The position numbers and the translations under genes were made by a program. A stretch of DNA of 15,734 nucleotides from MAG-120531 sp041163765 (GTDB lineage Bacteria > Bacteroidota > Bacteroidia > Flavobacteriales > Flavobacteriaceae): assembly GCA_041163765.1 (NCBI GenBank), contig JBEAQS010000097.1, positions 1 to 15,734 of the forward strand. The letters are read 5' to 3'. This document shows, piece by piece, positions 1 through 6,237 of the stretch (the first letter of the stretch is position 1; every line of letters begins with the position of its first letter). Below the pieces are notes generated by a model. That model was not told the origin of the DNA and searched no databases. It worked only from the letters and a program-made list of their open reading frames with translations.

Positions 1-613
1 AAAAAGAAATCACCTTCAGCTGCCCTTTGCTGTCATCAAGAAAAATAGGATGAACCACAGGTCCGGTAAACACCGAAAAATCAACAGCAGCGCTGTATTC
101 TTGGCTAGCTAAATTGACCAATAGCTCGTCGGCTTTGATTTGGGTGCGCAAGAAATCAGTGACTGGTTTTTTCCAGTACTGCACCAAGTTGGGTTTAGTC
201 CCTATGGGTAATCTGGTCCCCATCTCCAAACGATATGGTTGAATGCCGTCAAACGGCTTTAACACACCATACAACCCAGAAAGTATAAACCCTTGATCGT
301 TTAGATCGCTCAAAAGACTTTCTGAAAGCGTACCCGCATCAAGCCCCTGATATACATCGCCTGTAAATGCCATAACTGCAGGACGAAGCACCTCCGGACT
401 TGGGTCCGCAGAGAAATTCTGATTTCTTTGGTTATTGAGGTCTGATAACGATTTTGATATCCCCATCAACGCAGCCAAATCTGCGGGTTTCTTTTTCTTT
501 AAAACCGACATAACCCGGACGGCCTTATCCGAAAAATTAGGAGTGCTTAAGGGAATATTAGGGTGATTCGTGGTAAAATCTAACGACTTAGCAGGAGAGA
601 TCAAAAACTTCAT
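1..613 (-). CDS. yaaA: Peroxide stress protein YaaA (DUF328/UPF0246), C-terminus cut by window edge
   Basis: The minus frame opens with ATG at 613 and stays open to base 1, giving 204 residues of a family usually about 250 long, so the C-terminal fifth lies outside the window. The N-terminus MKFLISPAKSLDF is the family hallmark. Further conserved blocks are AFTGDVYQGLDA (residues 82-92), the LSGLYGVLKPFDGIQPYRLEMGTRL region (111-135) and NLASQEYS (167-174). In E. coli YaaA belongs to the OxyR regulon and lowers free iron and oxidative DNA damage during peroxide stress; the same role here is inferred from homology. It lies 39 bp downstream of rluD in the same direction but has its own TAnnTTTG element, so it need not depend on the rluD transcript. 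The family assignment is firm. Confidence 0.95.
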   Translation of the reverse strand, partial: MKFLISPAKSLDFTTNHPNIPLSTPNFSDKAVRVMSVLKKKKPADLAALMGISKSLSDLNNQRNQNFSADPSPEVLRPAVMAFTGDVYQGLDAGTLSESLLSDLNDQGFILSGLYGVLKPFDGIQPYRLEMGTRLPIGTKPNLVQYWKKPVTDFLRTQIKADELLVNLASQEYSAAVDFSVFTGPVVHPIFLDDSKGQLKVISF

Positions 614-622
614 GGCGCACGG

Positions 623-634
623 TTTTGCGCAAAA
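623..634. repeat. Perfect 12-bp palindrome in front of yaaA
   Basis: TTTTGCGCAAAA is perfectly self-complementary. It lies 9 bases upstream of the yaaA ATG and overlaps the G end of the predicted -7 element. On the yaaA strand it would cover the transcription start region. It could be an operator half-site pair or simply part of the AT-rich promoter; the sequence alone does not decide. Confidence 0.4.
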
Positions 635-637
635 TTA
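630..637 (-). promoter_or_regulatory. Predicted Bacteroidota -7 element for yaaA
   Basis: On the minus strand the bases read TAATTTTG, a perfect match to the Bacteroidota -7 consensus TAnnTTTG. Transcription would start about 4-6 bases further on, near 625, leaving a leader of about 12 bases before the ATG at 613. I see no TTG at the expected -33 distance, so only half of the promoter matches. Confidence 0.5.
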
Positions 638-652
638 AGCGATTTTATCGAC

Positions 653-1687
653 TTAGTCCACCCTTTGGTTGTGGGTATAATTGCGCCACTTATCGATGCA
701 ATCACTCATGTCTTGGGGTATCGGGGATTCAAAAAAACAACGCTCACCTGTTCTGGGATGAATAAATCCCAGAGTTTGAGCGTGTAACGCTTGCCTGGGC
801 AATACCTTAAACGCGTTTTCTACAAATTGCTTGTACTTGGTAAATGTGGTCCCTTTGAGTATCTGGTGCCCGCCGTAACGCTCATCATTAAACAGCGGAT
901 GTCCAATATGTTTAAAATGCGCCCTGATTTGATGCGTTCTTCCGGTTTCTAATCGGCAAGAAACCAGGGTAATGTACCCCAATCGTTCGACAACCTGGTA
1001 ATGCGTCACCGCCTCTTTGCCATAGGCTCCATCTGGAAAAACGTCCATTTGCAACCTGTTTTTGAGCGATCGACCAATATGACCTGTAATGGTTCCTTGT
1101 TCTTGATCTAGAGCGCCCCAAACTAAGGCGATGTATTGGCGTTCAGACGTTTTATCGGCAAACTGTTTGGAGAGATGTACCATGGCTTGGTCATTTTTGG
1201 CAACCACCAATAAACCAGACGTATCCTTGTCGATGCGGTGTACCAGACCAGGACGATCATCCGAATTCACAGGCCATTGAGCGCTGTGGTGCAGCAGCGC
1301 GTTGATCAACGTACCTGAATAATTGCCATGCCCCGGATGCACGACCATACCCGCAGGTTTGTTAACCACCATAAGGTCTGCATCTTCGTACACAATGTCC
1401 AGAGGAATGTCTTCCGCAACGAGTAAATTTTCATGTGGGGGATGGGCAAACATGACTTGTATTTCATCATGTGGCTTTACCTTGTAATTTGACTTCACAG
1501 GTACCCCATTGGCCCATATCATGTCCTCTTTAGCCGCTTGCTGAATTTTATTTCTTGTAGCTTTTTCGATTAAGTTCATTAAAAACTTATCGATTCTCAA
1601 AGGATTTTGTCCTGCGGACACCAAAAAATGATGGTGTTGATGCAAAACATCATCCTCTTCTGGTTCTTCCCAGTGTGGATCTATCAT
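653..1687 (-). CDS. rluD: RluD-type 23S rRNA pseudouridine synthase
   Basis: A 344-residue protein of the RluA/RluD family, which isomerises uridine to pseudouridine in large-subunit rRNA. An S4 RNA-binding domain covers about residues 30-80 (RIDKFLMN onward). The synthase domain follows, with HRIDKDTSG at 150-158, where D153 is the catalytic aspartate, and the family block ETGRTHQIRAHFKHIGHP at 247-263. Residues 16-20 form a small histidine-rich patch in a poorly conserved N-terminus. The ATG at 1687 shares one base with the TAA stop of the upstream PASTA gene (TAATG), which suggests translational coupling. RluD in E. coli modifies helix 69 (U1911, U1915, U1917). The exact target here is inferred, because RluA, RluC and RluD paralogues are hard to separate by eye; the S4 domain excludes RluA. 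Confidence 0.93.
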   Translation of the reverse strand: MIDPHWEEPEEDDVLHQHHHFLVSAGQNPLRIDKFLMNLIEKATRNKIQQAAKEDMIWANGVPVKSNYKVKPHDEIQVMFAHPPHENLLVAEDIPLDIVYEDADLMVVNKPAGMVVHPGHGNYSGTLINALLHHSAQWPVNSDDRPGLVHRIDKDTSGLLVVAKNDQAMVHLSKQFADKTSERQYIALVWGALDQEQGTITGHIGRSLKNRLQMDVFPDGAYGKEAVTHYQVVERLGYITLVSCRLETGRTHQIRAHFKHIGHPLFNDERYGGHQILKGTTFTKYKQFVENAFKVLPRQALHAQTLGFIHPRTGERCFFESPIPQDMSDCIDKWRNYTHNQRVD

Positions 1688-2250
1688 TACTCTTCTAGGG
1701 GTTTGTTTCCATTGCCGACCACCAGGGTGAGTGAAGACATTTGGGGTATTTTCTGACCGGATTTTAGCGTTCTTCCTTGGTAGCGCACTTCGTACACCAT
1801 ATCGGTCCCCAACGCATCGATGTATTCTATTTGACCTACTTTAAATCCTGCAGCCGTTAATCGCGATGTGGCGTTGCGCAAGGTGACTTGCACTACCAAG
1901 GGAACAGCTACTTCTGAATAGCCTGCAGCATTCATCGTTAAATAGATTTTTCGCTTTTCCTTTACCGAGGCCCCCGCAACAGGGAATTGTTCGATAACAC
2001 TATAGGGCGGAAGGTTTGGATTGTATTTGGTTGAATCAACCACTGCATAGCGCAGATCCAACTCAGTCAACGCCTCAATGGCAGGCGTTAATGCCATACC
2101 CGCGAGATCTGGGACGGTAATCTTTTGATCGTGATGAGTATTGTATTTAAGCCATTGCATCAAAATAAATGTCAGTACCACCAATAAACCAGCTGCGCGA
2201 ACAGCCCATCTAAAAAATCCAAGATCGGTAAGCCATCGAATGATCTTCAT
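1687..2250 (-). CDS. Membrane-anchored protein with two PASTA domains
   Basis: A 187-residue protein with a short cytoplasmic N-terminus, one transmembrane segment at about 17-36 and two extracytoplasmic PASTA domains at about 44-107 and 114-180. PASTA domains bind uncrosslinked peptidoglycan or beta-lactams in PBP2x and Ser/Thr kinases such as PknB. There is no kinase or penicillin-binding domain here, so the protein looks like a bare PASTA module on a membrane anchor. A TTG at 2271 would extend the frame by seven residues, but it lies inside the predicted -7 promoter element, so I chose the ATG at 2250. It is the first gene of a minus-strand unit with rluD and is divergent from ddl, the D-Ala-D-Ala ligase, which supports an envelope role. 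The exact function is unknown. Confidence 0.88.
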   Translation of the reverse strand: MKIIRWLTDLGFFRWAVRAAGLLVVLTFILMQWLKYNTHHDQKITVPDLAGMALTPAIEALTELDLRYAVVDSTKYNPNLPPYSVIEQFPVAGASVKEKRKIYLTMNAAGYSEVAVPLVVQVTLRNATSRLTAAGFKVGQIEYIDALGTDMVYEVRYQGRTLKSGQKIPQMSSLTLVVGNGNKPLEE

Positions 2251-2261
2251 CCTACATACAA

Positions 2262-2272
2262 TTTGCGGCAAA
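2262..2272. repeat. 11-bp inverted repeat at the PASTA-gene promoter
   Basis: TTTGC-G-GCAAA is a perfect dyad with one central base. It overlaps the end of the predicted -7 element (2269-2276) and the presumed transcription start. It resembles the palindrome at the yaaA promoter (TTTTGCGCAAAA). It may be a regulator site or a common Bacteroidota start-region pattern. Confidence 0.35.
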
Positions 2273-2276
2273 GATA
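2269..2276 (-). promoter_or_regulatory. Predicted -7 element for the PASTA-rluD unit
   Basis: On the minus strand the bases read TATCTTTG, a perfect TAnnTTTG match that ends 18 bases before the ATG at 2250. It fixes the gene start, because the alternative TTG codon at 2271 overlaps the element itself. I see no clear -33 TTG. The 89-bp divergent gap also has to hold the ddl promoter, for which I find only a weak candidate (TAATTTTA at 2317-2324). Confidence 0.5.
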
Positions 2277-2339
2277 TAAAACCTTTGCCTTGTGCCTTTT
2301 ATTATTCCATTTCAGTTAATTTTAGGGCAAATTTCTGTT

Positions 2340-3314
2340 ATGAAGAAAAATATCGCCGTGGTAATGGGTGGATACACCAGCGAATACGCCATTTCCTTAA
2401 AAAGCGGTTCTGTGGTCGTCAAGCACCTCAACAAAAATAAATACGAGGTTTATCCGGTGATTATGGAACAAGACAGTTGGAAGGTTGTATTGGGACAAGA
2501 GGAATTCCCTATAGATAAAACGGACTTTTCGGCCGTGATTCACGGAAAAAAAACAACTTTTGATTGCGTATTTAATGCCATACATGGAAGTCCTGGTGAA
2601 GATGGATTACTGCAAGGATATTTGCAGATGATCGGAGTGCCCCAAACAGCCTGTGATCCATATCAAGCAGCTTTAACTTACAACAAGCGGGATCTATTGG
2701 CCATCACCAAAACCATGGGTATTCCCTGCGCTGCATCGTATATGCTCAATAAAGGAGACGTGATCGATGTGGCGGCCATAGGGCAAGCGGTAGGTTTTCC
2801 TTGTTTTGTCAAGGCCAACAAGTCGGGTTCTAGCTTTGGAATTACCAAAGTATACCACCCTGAGGATTTGCCCAATGCCATAGAAATCGCCTACAAAGAA
2901 GACAACGAGGTGCTCATCGAGGCTGCATTGGTAGGCACCGAAGTGTCCGTTGGTGTCATTAAATACCAAGGCGAAACTAAAGTACTGCCCATCACGGAGA
3001 TCATTTCGGAAAATGATTTTTTCGACTACGAGGCAAAATACCTGGGCAAATCACAAGAAATCACTCCTGCGCGTATTTCGGATGTGCAGCAAAAGAATGT
3101 AACCTCCATAGCCGCTAAACTATATGATCGCCTGAAATTAAAGGGATTTACCCGTTCAGAGTTTATCTTCGTGGGAGATATTCCTCATTTATTGGAAGTG
3201 AATACCACCCCGGGAATGACCGAACAATCCCTATTGCCTATGCAAGCAGAGGCGGCCGGAATTTCATTGGAAGCGTTATTTGACAGCGCGATAGAAAACG
3301 CACTTAACCCCTAA
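2340..3314 (+). CDS. ddl: D-alanine--D-alanine ligase
   Basis: A 324-residue cytoplasmic ATP-grasp enzyme that joins two D-alanines for the peptidoglycan stem peptide. The N-terminal block GGYTSEYAISLKSG (10-23) carries the conserved glutamate E15. The ATP-grasp core shows FVKANKSGSSFG at 156-167. The FFDYEAKY block (227-234) keeps the tyrosine expected for a D-Ala-D-Ala enzyme rather than a D-Ala-D-Lac ligase, and EVNTTPGMT (286-294) holds the metal-binding Glu and Asn. The usual aspartate before the metal site (R-x-D-F) is replaced by glutamate (RSEF, 272-275). Upstream in-frame codons add 16 residues from 2292, but MKKNIAVVMGG matches the family start. Its stop is 7 bp before coaD, so the two form an operon. 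Confidence 0.96.
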   Translation: MKKNIAVVMGGYTSEYAISLKSGSVVVKHLNKNKYEVYPVIMEQDSWKVVLGQEEFPIDKTDFSAVIHGKKTTFDCVFNAIHGSPGEDGLLQGYLQMIGVPQTACDPYQAALTYNKRDLLAITKTMGIPCAASYMLNKGDVIDVAAIGQAVGFPCFVKANKSGSSFGITKVYHPEDLPNAIEIAYKEDNEVLIEAALVGTEVSVGVIKYQGETKVLPITEIISENDFFDYEAKYLGKSQEITPARISDVQQKNVTSIAAKLYDRLKLKGFTRSEFIFVGDIPHLLEVNTTPGMTEQSLLPMQAEAAGISLEALFDSAIENALNP

Positions 3315-3321
3315 AGCACTC

Positions 3322-3789
3322 ATGAAAAAACGCACCGCTATTTTTCCTGGATCATTTGACCCACTCACCCTGGGGCATGTAGATGTTATTCAACGAGCGC
3401 TACCGCTTTTTGACCACTTAGTCATTGCTATTGGGGTGAATTCAGACAAAAATTATATGTACTCGCTCGAAGAGCGAAAAAAAATCATCCAGGACACCTT
3501 TCAAGGTATCGAGAACATTGAAGTAGTTCATTACGAGGGCCTAACCGTAGATTTTTGTCAAAAAATTGGCGCTCAATTTATTTTGCGCGGCTTGCGCAAC
3601 CCGGCTGATTTTGAGTTTGAAAAAGCCATCGCCCATACCAACAGGGCCCTTTCAGACATAGAAACAGTGTTTTTATTAACCGCTTCGGCTACCTCATTTA
3701 TCAGCTCATCGATTGTGCGAGACGTCATCAGAAACCATGGGGATTACAGTAAATTGGTTCCTTCAACGGTGATGCAATTTGCCAAATAA
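3322..3789 (+). CDS. coaD: Phosphopantetheine adenylyltransferase
   Basis: A 155-residue enzyme, close to the usual 160, that transfers AMP from ATP to 4'-phosphopantetheine in the fourth step of CoA synthesis. The nucleotidyltransferase motif GSFDPLTLGH is at residues 10-19, containing T/HxGH as T16-H19. The arginine pair in LRGLRNPADFEFE (88-100) and the signature ISSSIVRD (127-134) are all present. It follows ddl by 7 bp. Its TAA ends at 3789, directly against the stop codon of the opposing NUDIX gene at 3790, with no bases between. I see no terminator at this junction, only a weak AT-rich four-base stem (3777-3787). Confidence 0.97.
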   Translation: MKKRTAIFPGSFDPLTLGHVDVIQRALPLFDHLVIAIGVNSDKNYMYSLEERKKIIQDTFQGIENIEVVHYEGLTVDFCQKIGAQFILRGLRNPADFEFEKAIAHTNRALSDIETVFLLTASATSFISSSIVRDVIRNHGDYSKLVPSTVMQFAK

Positions 3790-4377
3790 TCAATCTCCGA
3801 AAAGTATGCGGATGTTCGTGTAGGACTTGGTGAGTGCTTTGGTGATTTGCTCTGGATTTTTCCACTTTACTTTTTCGATCCCCTCATCGATTTGAGGCGT
3901 TAATGGACCTGAATAACTGGTGCGCATGGCATACCAAAACACCTCTTTTAATCGATATTTTTCTTTGCGCTTAAACACGTGGTACGTGGTCAGCAACTGA
4001 TTTTCAATTTTCAACTCCCTAACACCAGTCTCCTCAGCCACCTCCCTGAGGGCACATACCTCAAGGGATTCGCCTTTTTCCAGCCTGCCCTTAGGCAAAT
4101 CCCATTTGTTGTTTCTGTAGATAAAAAGGACTTCGCCTTGTTTGTTGGTCACTACACCACCAGCAGCGACTTCTCTTTTAATGCTTTTACAGAATTTATT
4201 CAGTATTTCTGAATGGTTGGGGTGATAGATATAAGCCTTCTTGATTTTACCTTCCATAAGTAAATCAATCGCCTCGTTAATCGCCTCTGGATTCAACAAG
4301 AAGTACTTGTTATTGTTGATTTCAGACAGTTTATTTGTCAGAATGAGCGGAGCTTCATTCACAAAAACTTTATACAT
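3790..4377 (-). CDS. NUDIX hydrolase with conserved N-terminal extension
   Basis: A 195-residue protein with a full NUDIX box at residues 97-119: G97, E103, R111, E112, E115, E116, G118, V119, fitting Gx5Ex7REVxEExGV. Family members hydrolyse nucleoside diphosphates linked to another group; the substrate here cannot be read from sequence. The NUDIX fold starts near residue 68 (KREVAAGGVV). The first 65 or so residues (MYKVFVNEAPLILTNK onward) form a separate alpha/beta-looking region that I recall in other flavobacterial homologues and cannot assign to a domain. The gene is sandwiched: its stop abuts the coaD stop, and its ATG at 4377 is 8 bp from the divergent pyrE start. Its promoter must therefore lie inside pyrE coding sequence; I find only a 7-of-8 TAnnTTTG match near 4434-4441. 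Confidence 0.9.
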   Translation of the reverse strand: MYKVFVNEAPLILTNKLSEINNNKYFLLNPEAINEAIDLLMEGKIKKAYIYHPNHSEILNKFCKSIKREVAAGGVVTNKQGEVLFIYRNNKWDLPKGRLEKGESLEVCALREVAEETGVRELKIENQLLTTYHVFKRKEKYRLKEVFWYAMRTSYSGPLTPQIDEGIEKVKWKNPEQITKALTKSYTNIRILFGD

Positions 4378-4380
4378 TTG
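4373..4380 (+). promoter_or_regulatory. Predicted -7 element for pyrE, inside the NUDIX start
   Basis: TACATTTG matches TAnnTTTG perfectly and ends 5 bases before the pyrE ATG at 4386. The predicted transcription start is at about 4384-4387, so the mRNA would be leaderless or nearly so. The element overlaps the NUDIX start codon on the other strand (4375-4377). No TTG sits at the ideal -33 distance; TTC at 4354-4356 is the nearest. Confidence 0.5.
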
Positions 4381-4385
4381 TGCCT

Positions 4386-5027
4386 ATGATTTTACATCCA
4401 GAAACAGCGCGCAAAACAGCTGACCTCTTACTGCAAATAAATGCAATTAAATTGAATCCCGGAAATCCTTTTTTATGGGCTTCCGGATGGAAATCCCCCA
4501 TCTATTGCGACAATAGAATCATGCTTTCCCACGTGGCGGTGCGCACCTATGTCGCCGAGCAAATGGCCCAACAGATCAAAAACACCTACCCTCATGCTCA
4601 AGTAATCGCAGGGGTAGCTACAGGAGCCATTGGTGTAGGTATGTTGGTCGCCCAGATACTTGCACTTCCATTTGTCTATGTTCGTCCTGAACCTAAATCA
4701 CATGGAAGAAAAAACCAAATCGAGGGCTCGTTGGAACCAGGTTCCTCGGTAGTGGTTATCGAAGATTTAATCAGTACAGGGAAAAGCAGTTTATTGGCCG
4801 TTGAAGCACTGAAAGCCTCAGGAGCTGACGTATTGGGCATGATCGCCATTTTCACCTATGGTTTTGAACACGCTCAGCAGGCCTTTGACGCACAAAAAGT
4901 AACACTCCACACATTAAGCGACTATGCACACCTCATTGAACTTGCGGTGGCACAAGGCGTGGTGGATCATAACGCACACCAAACCCTCCTTGATTGGAGA
5001 AAAAATCCAGCCCAGTGGGGTCAATAG
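4386..5027 (+). CDS. pyrE: Orotate phosphoribosyltransferase
   Basis: A 213-residue enzyme that makes orotidine monophosphate from orotate and PRPP in de novo pyrimidine synthesis. The PRPP-binding motif VVVIEDLISTGKSS is at residues 122-135. The flexible catalytic loop lies around VRPEPKSHGRKN (99-110), and the orotate region WASGWKSPIYCDNR is at 31-44. A GTG at 4380 would add two residues, but it is part of the predicted -7 element, and MILHPETARKTA matches the form I know from flavobacteria, so I chose ATG 4386. The next gene starts one base after its stop. Apart from the leaderless arrangement I see no attenuator or other pyrimidine control element. Confidence 0.96.
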   Translation: MILHPETARKTADLLLQINAIKLNPGNPFLWASGWKSPIYCDNRIMLSHVAVRTYVAEQMAQQIKNTYPHAQVIAGVATGAIGVGMLVAQILALPFVYVRPEPKSHGRKNQIEGSLEPGSSVVVIEDLISTGKSSLLAVEALKASGADVLGMIAIFTYGFEHAQQAFDAQKVTLHTLSDYAHLIELAVAQGVVDHNAHQTLLDWRKNPAQWGQ

Positions 5028-5028
5028 T

Positions 5029-5427
5029 ATGCATTTAGAAAGTCCAGAAATTCAGTTGCCCAAAAGCGCAGAAACCGTTTATACTTTTTTATCTCAGCCT
5101 GATAATTTTGGGCCTTTGATGCCGAGTAACACGTCAAAATTTGAGGTACTCGACGAAAAAACATTTGTTTTTGCCCTGAGTGGCATGCCAGAAATCAAAC
5201 TCCGTTTTAAAGAAAGCACTCCTTTTCAAATGGTTGTTTTGGGAGCTGCTTCCGACAAACTTCCATTTGAGCTTAAAGCCCATATAGAAGAAACTGCCTC
5301 AGAACAAAGCCGCGTCAAGCTCACTTTTGATGGAGACCTCAACCCGATGATGGCCATGATGATTCAGGGACCTTTAAATAACTTTTTAAAGGCATTGGCG
5401 GAAAACTTATCTAAGGTGTTGGGGTAA
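5029..5427 (+). CDS. SRPBCC-fold (START/polyketide-cyclase-like) small protein
   Basis: A 132-residue protein whose start MHLESPEIQLPKSAETVYTFLSQPDNFGPLMP is typical of SRPBCC helix-grip proteins: a first beta strand followed by the 'VYxFLsqPdNf' helix pair. It then has a run of strands and a long C-terminal helix (about 108-130) that would cap a hydrophobic ligand pocket. There is no signal peptide or membrane segment. Upstream in-frame codons reach 4924 inside pyrE, but the ATG at 5029, one base after the pyrE stop, gives the family-like N-terminus. I recall this gene beside pyrE in other flavobacteria, but its ligand and role are unknown. Its last 17 bases overlap the end of birA on the opposite strand. 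Confidence 0.8.
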   Translation: MHLESPEIQLPKSAETVYTFLSQPDNFGPLMPSNTSKFEVLDEKTFVFALSGMPEIKLRFKESTPFQMVVLGAASDKLPFELKAHIEETASEQSRVKLTFDGDLNPMMAMMIQGPLNNFLKALAENLSKVLG

Positions 5428-6187
5428 ACACCCAAGAAACTTCTTGAAGTCCAAAAGACATAGGCTGCTTATCTACCTCGAGCACTAATTGTCCTTGTTT
5501 ATCCGTTCCAAGCACGACCGCTTGAAACAAACCGAGTTGTTTATTTTCAAACCAGTGGTGGGTACCTCGAGCATACATATGCCTATGAAAAGCCTCGGTT
5601 ATACTCTTTTCCAGCTGCAGATCAAATTCATCGATCGCCTGGGTGATTATGCCTAGTAGACTTGAGGTGATGCCCTCCAGGCCATCAATGCGCAAACCTT
5701 CTAAAGCCAATGAGGTCGCTTGGGATACTGATCCGAATTCTCTCTGATACACATTGATCCCGATGCCAATTACTGAATAACTGATGTTTTTTCCATGGAC
5801 GCCGTTTTCAATCAACACACCTCCTACTTTTTTGGTTCCGACAAATAAATCATTCGGCCATTTAAGTCGCGTTTCGGTTAGTCCTAAATCTGTTAACCAC
5901 TCCACCAAAACCGTCGCGATATACTGCGAAAGCAAAAAGCTTTTCTCTACAGGAAATACACGCCACGTCTTGTAGACACTTGCTGAAATATTGCTGTCGG
6001 GTGAAGAAATCCAGGTGTTTCCACGTTGCCCCCTCCCCGAGGTTTGATTCGGTGTAGTCACCCAGGTTCCATCCATCAATTCCCCATGAGCTATCAACGC
6101 TTTTAAGTGATCACTGGTAGAGGGGCATTGGGGCAAATCAATCCGATTCATCAACCTTGAGGACAAATAATGTTCTGTTAAATTCAC
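5411..6187 (-). CDS. birA: Biotin--[acetyl-CoA-carboxylase] ligase, monofunctional
   Basis: A 258-residue biotin-protein ligase. It activates biotin with ATP and transfers it to a lysine of biotin carboxyl carrier domains. The biotinyl-AMP loop GRGQRGNTW is at residues 51-59, KWPND at 109-113, KVGGVLIE at 120-127 and GIGINV at 141-146. The N-terminal helix-turn-helix of E. coli BirA is absent, so it should not repress transcription. The start is uncertain. GTG at 6187 gives the full length and aligns loosely with Bacteroidota homologues reading 'GK.LIYLP.CHSTND'. ATG at 6151 gives 246 residues and has AAGG close in front. The 3' end overlaps the SRPBCC gene by 17 bp. Confidence 0.93.
   Translation of the reverse strand: MNLTEHYLSSRLMNRIDLPQCPSTSDHLKALIAHGELMDGTWVTTPNQTSGRGQRGNTWISSPDSNISASVYKTWRVFPVEKSFLLSQYIATVLVEWLTDLGLTETRLKWPNDLFVGTKKVGGVLIENGVHGKNISYSVIGIGINVYQREFGSVSQATSLALEGLRIDGLEGITSSLLGIITQAIDEFDLQLEKSITEAFHRHMYARGTHHWFENKQLGLFQAVVLGTDKQGQLVLEVDKQPMSFGLQEVSWVFTPTP
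5415..5432. terminator. Stem-loop across the SRPBCC/birA convergent overlap
   Basis: GGTGTT at 5415-5420 pairs perfectly with AACACC at 5427-5432 around a six-base loop. An alternative, mutually exclusive stem pairs TTGGG (5419-5423) with CCCAA (5431-5435). The structure holds the SRPBCC stop codon and the last codons of birA. No clear T-run follows on either strand, so it is at best a weak bidirectional terminator or an mRNA 3'-end structure. Confidence 0.35.
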
Positions 6188-6210
6188 AGGCTAAGAACGT
6201 AAAAAAATGG

Positions 6211-6218
6211 TAACTTTG
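6211..6218 (+). promoter_or_regulatory. Predicted -7 element for the rsfS-ftsH-lipid operon
   Basis: TAACTTTG is a perfect TAnnTTTG match, followed by CGAAAA, 19 bases before the rsfS ATG. The predicted leader is about 14 bases. No TTG is found at the -33 distance. As the downstream genes have no intergenic space, this may drive all six genes to the ACBP gene. Confidence 0.55.
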
Positions 6219-6237
6219 CGAAAATTAAAACTCCTGG

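Noticed and set aside
2317..2324. TAATTTTA as the ddl promoter element
   Set aside because: It has a mismatch at the conserved G, and the nearest TTG (2290-2292) is 24 bases away, outside the usual spacing. It is too weak to list as a feature.
2141..2440. A 99-codon plus-strand frame across the PASTA/ddl gap
   Set aside because: It overlaps the PASTA gene antisense and ddl out of frame and shows no domain-like composition.
3777..3787. ATTT-GCC-AAAT stem at the end of coaD as a terminator
   Set aside because: Only four A-T pairs and no T-run; it is not stable enough.
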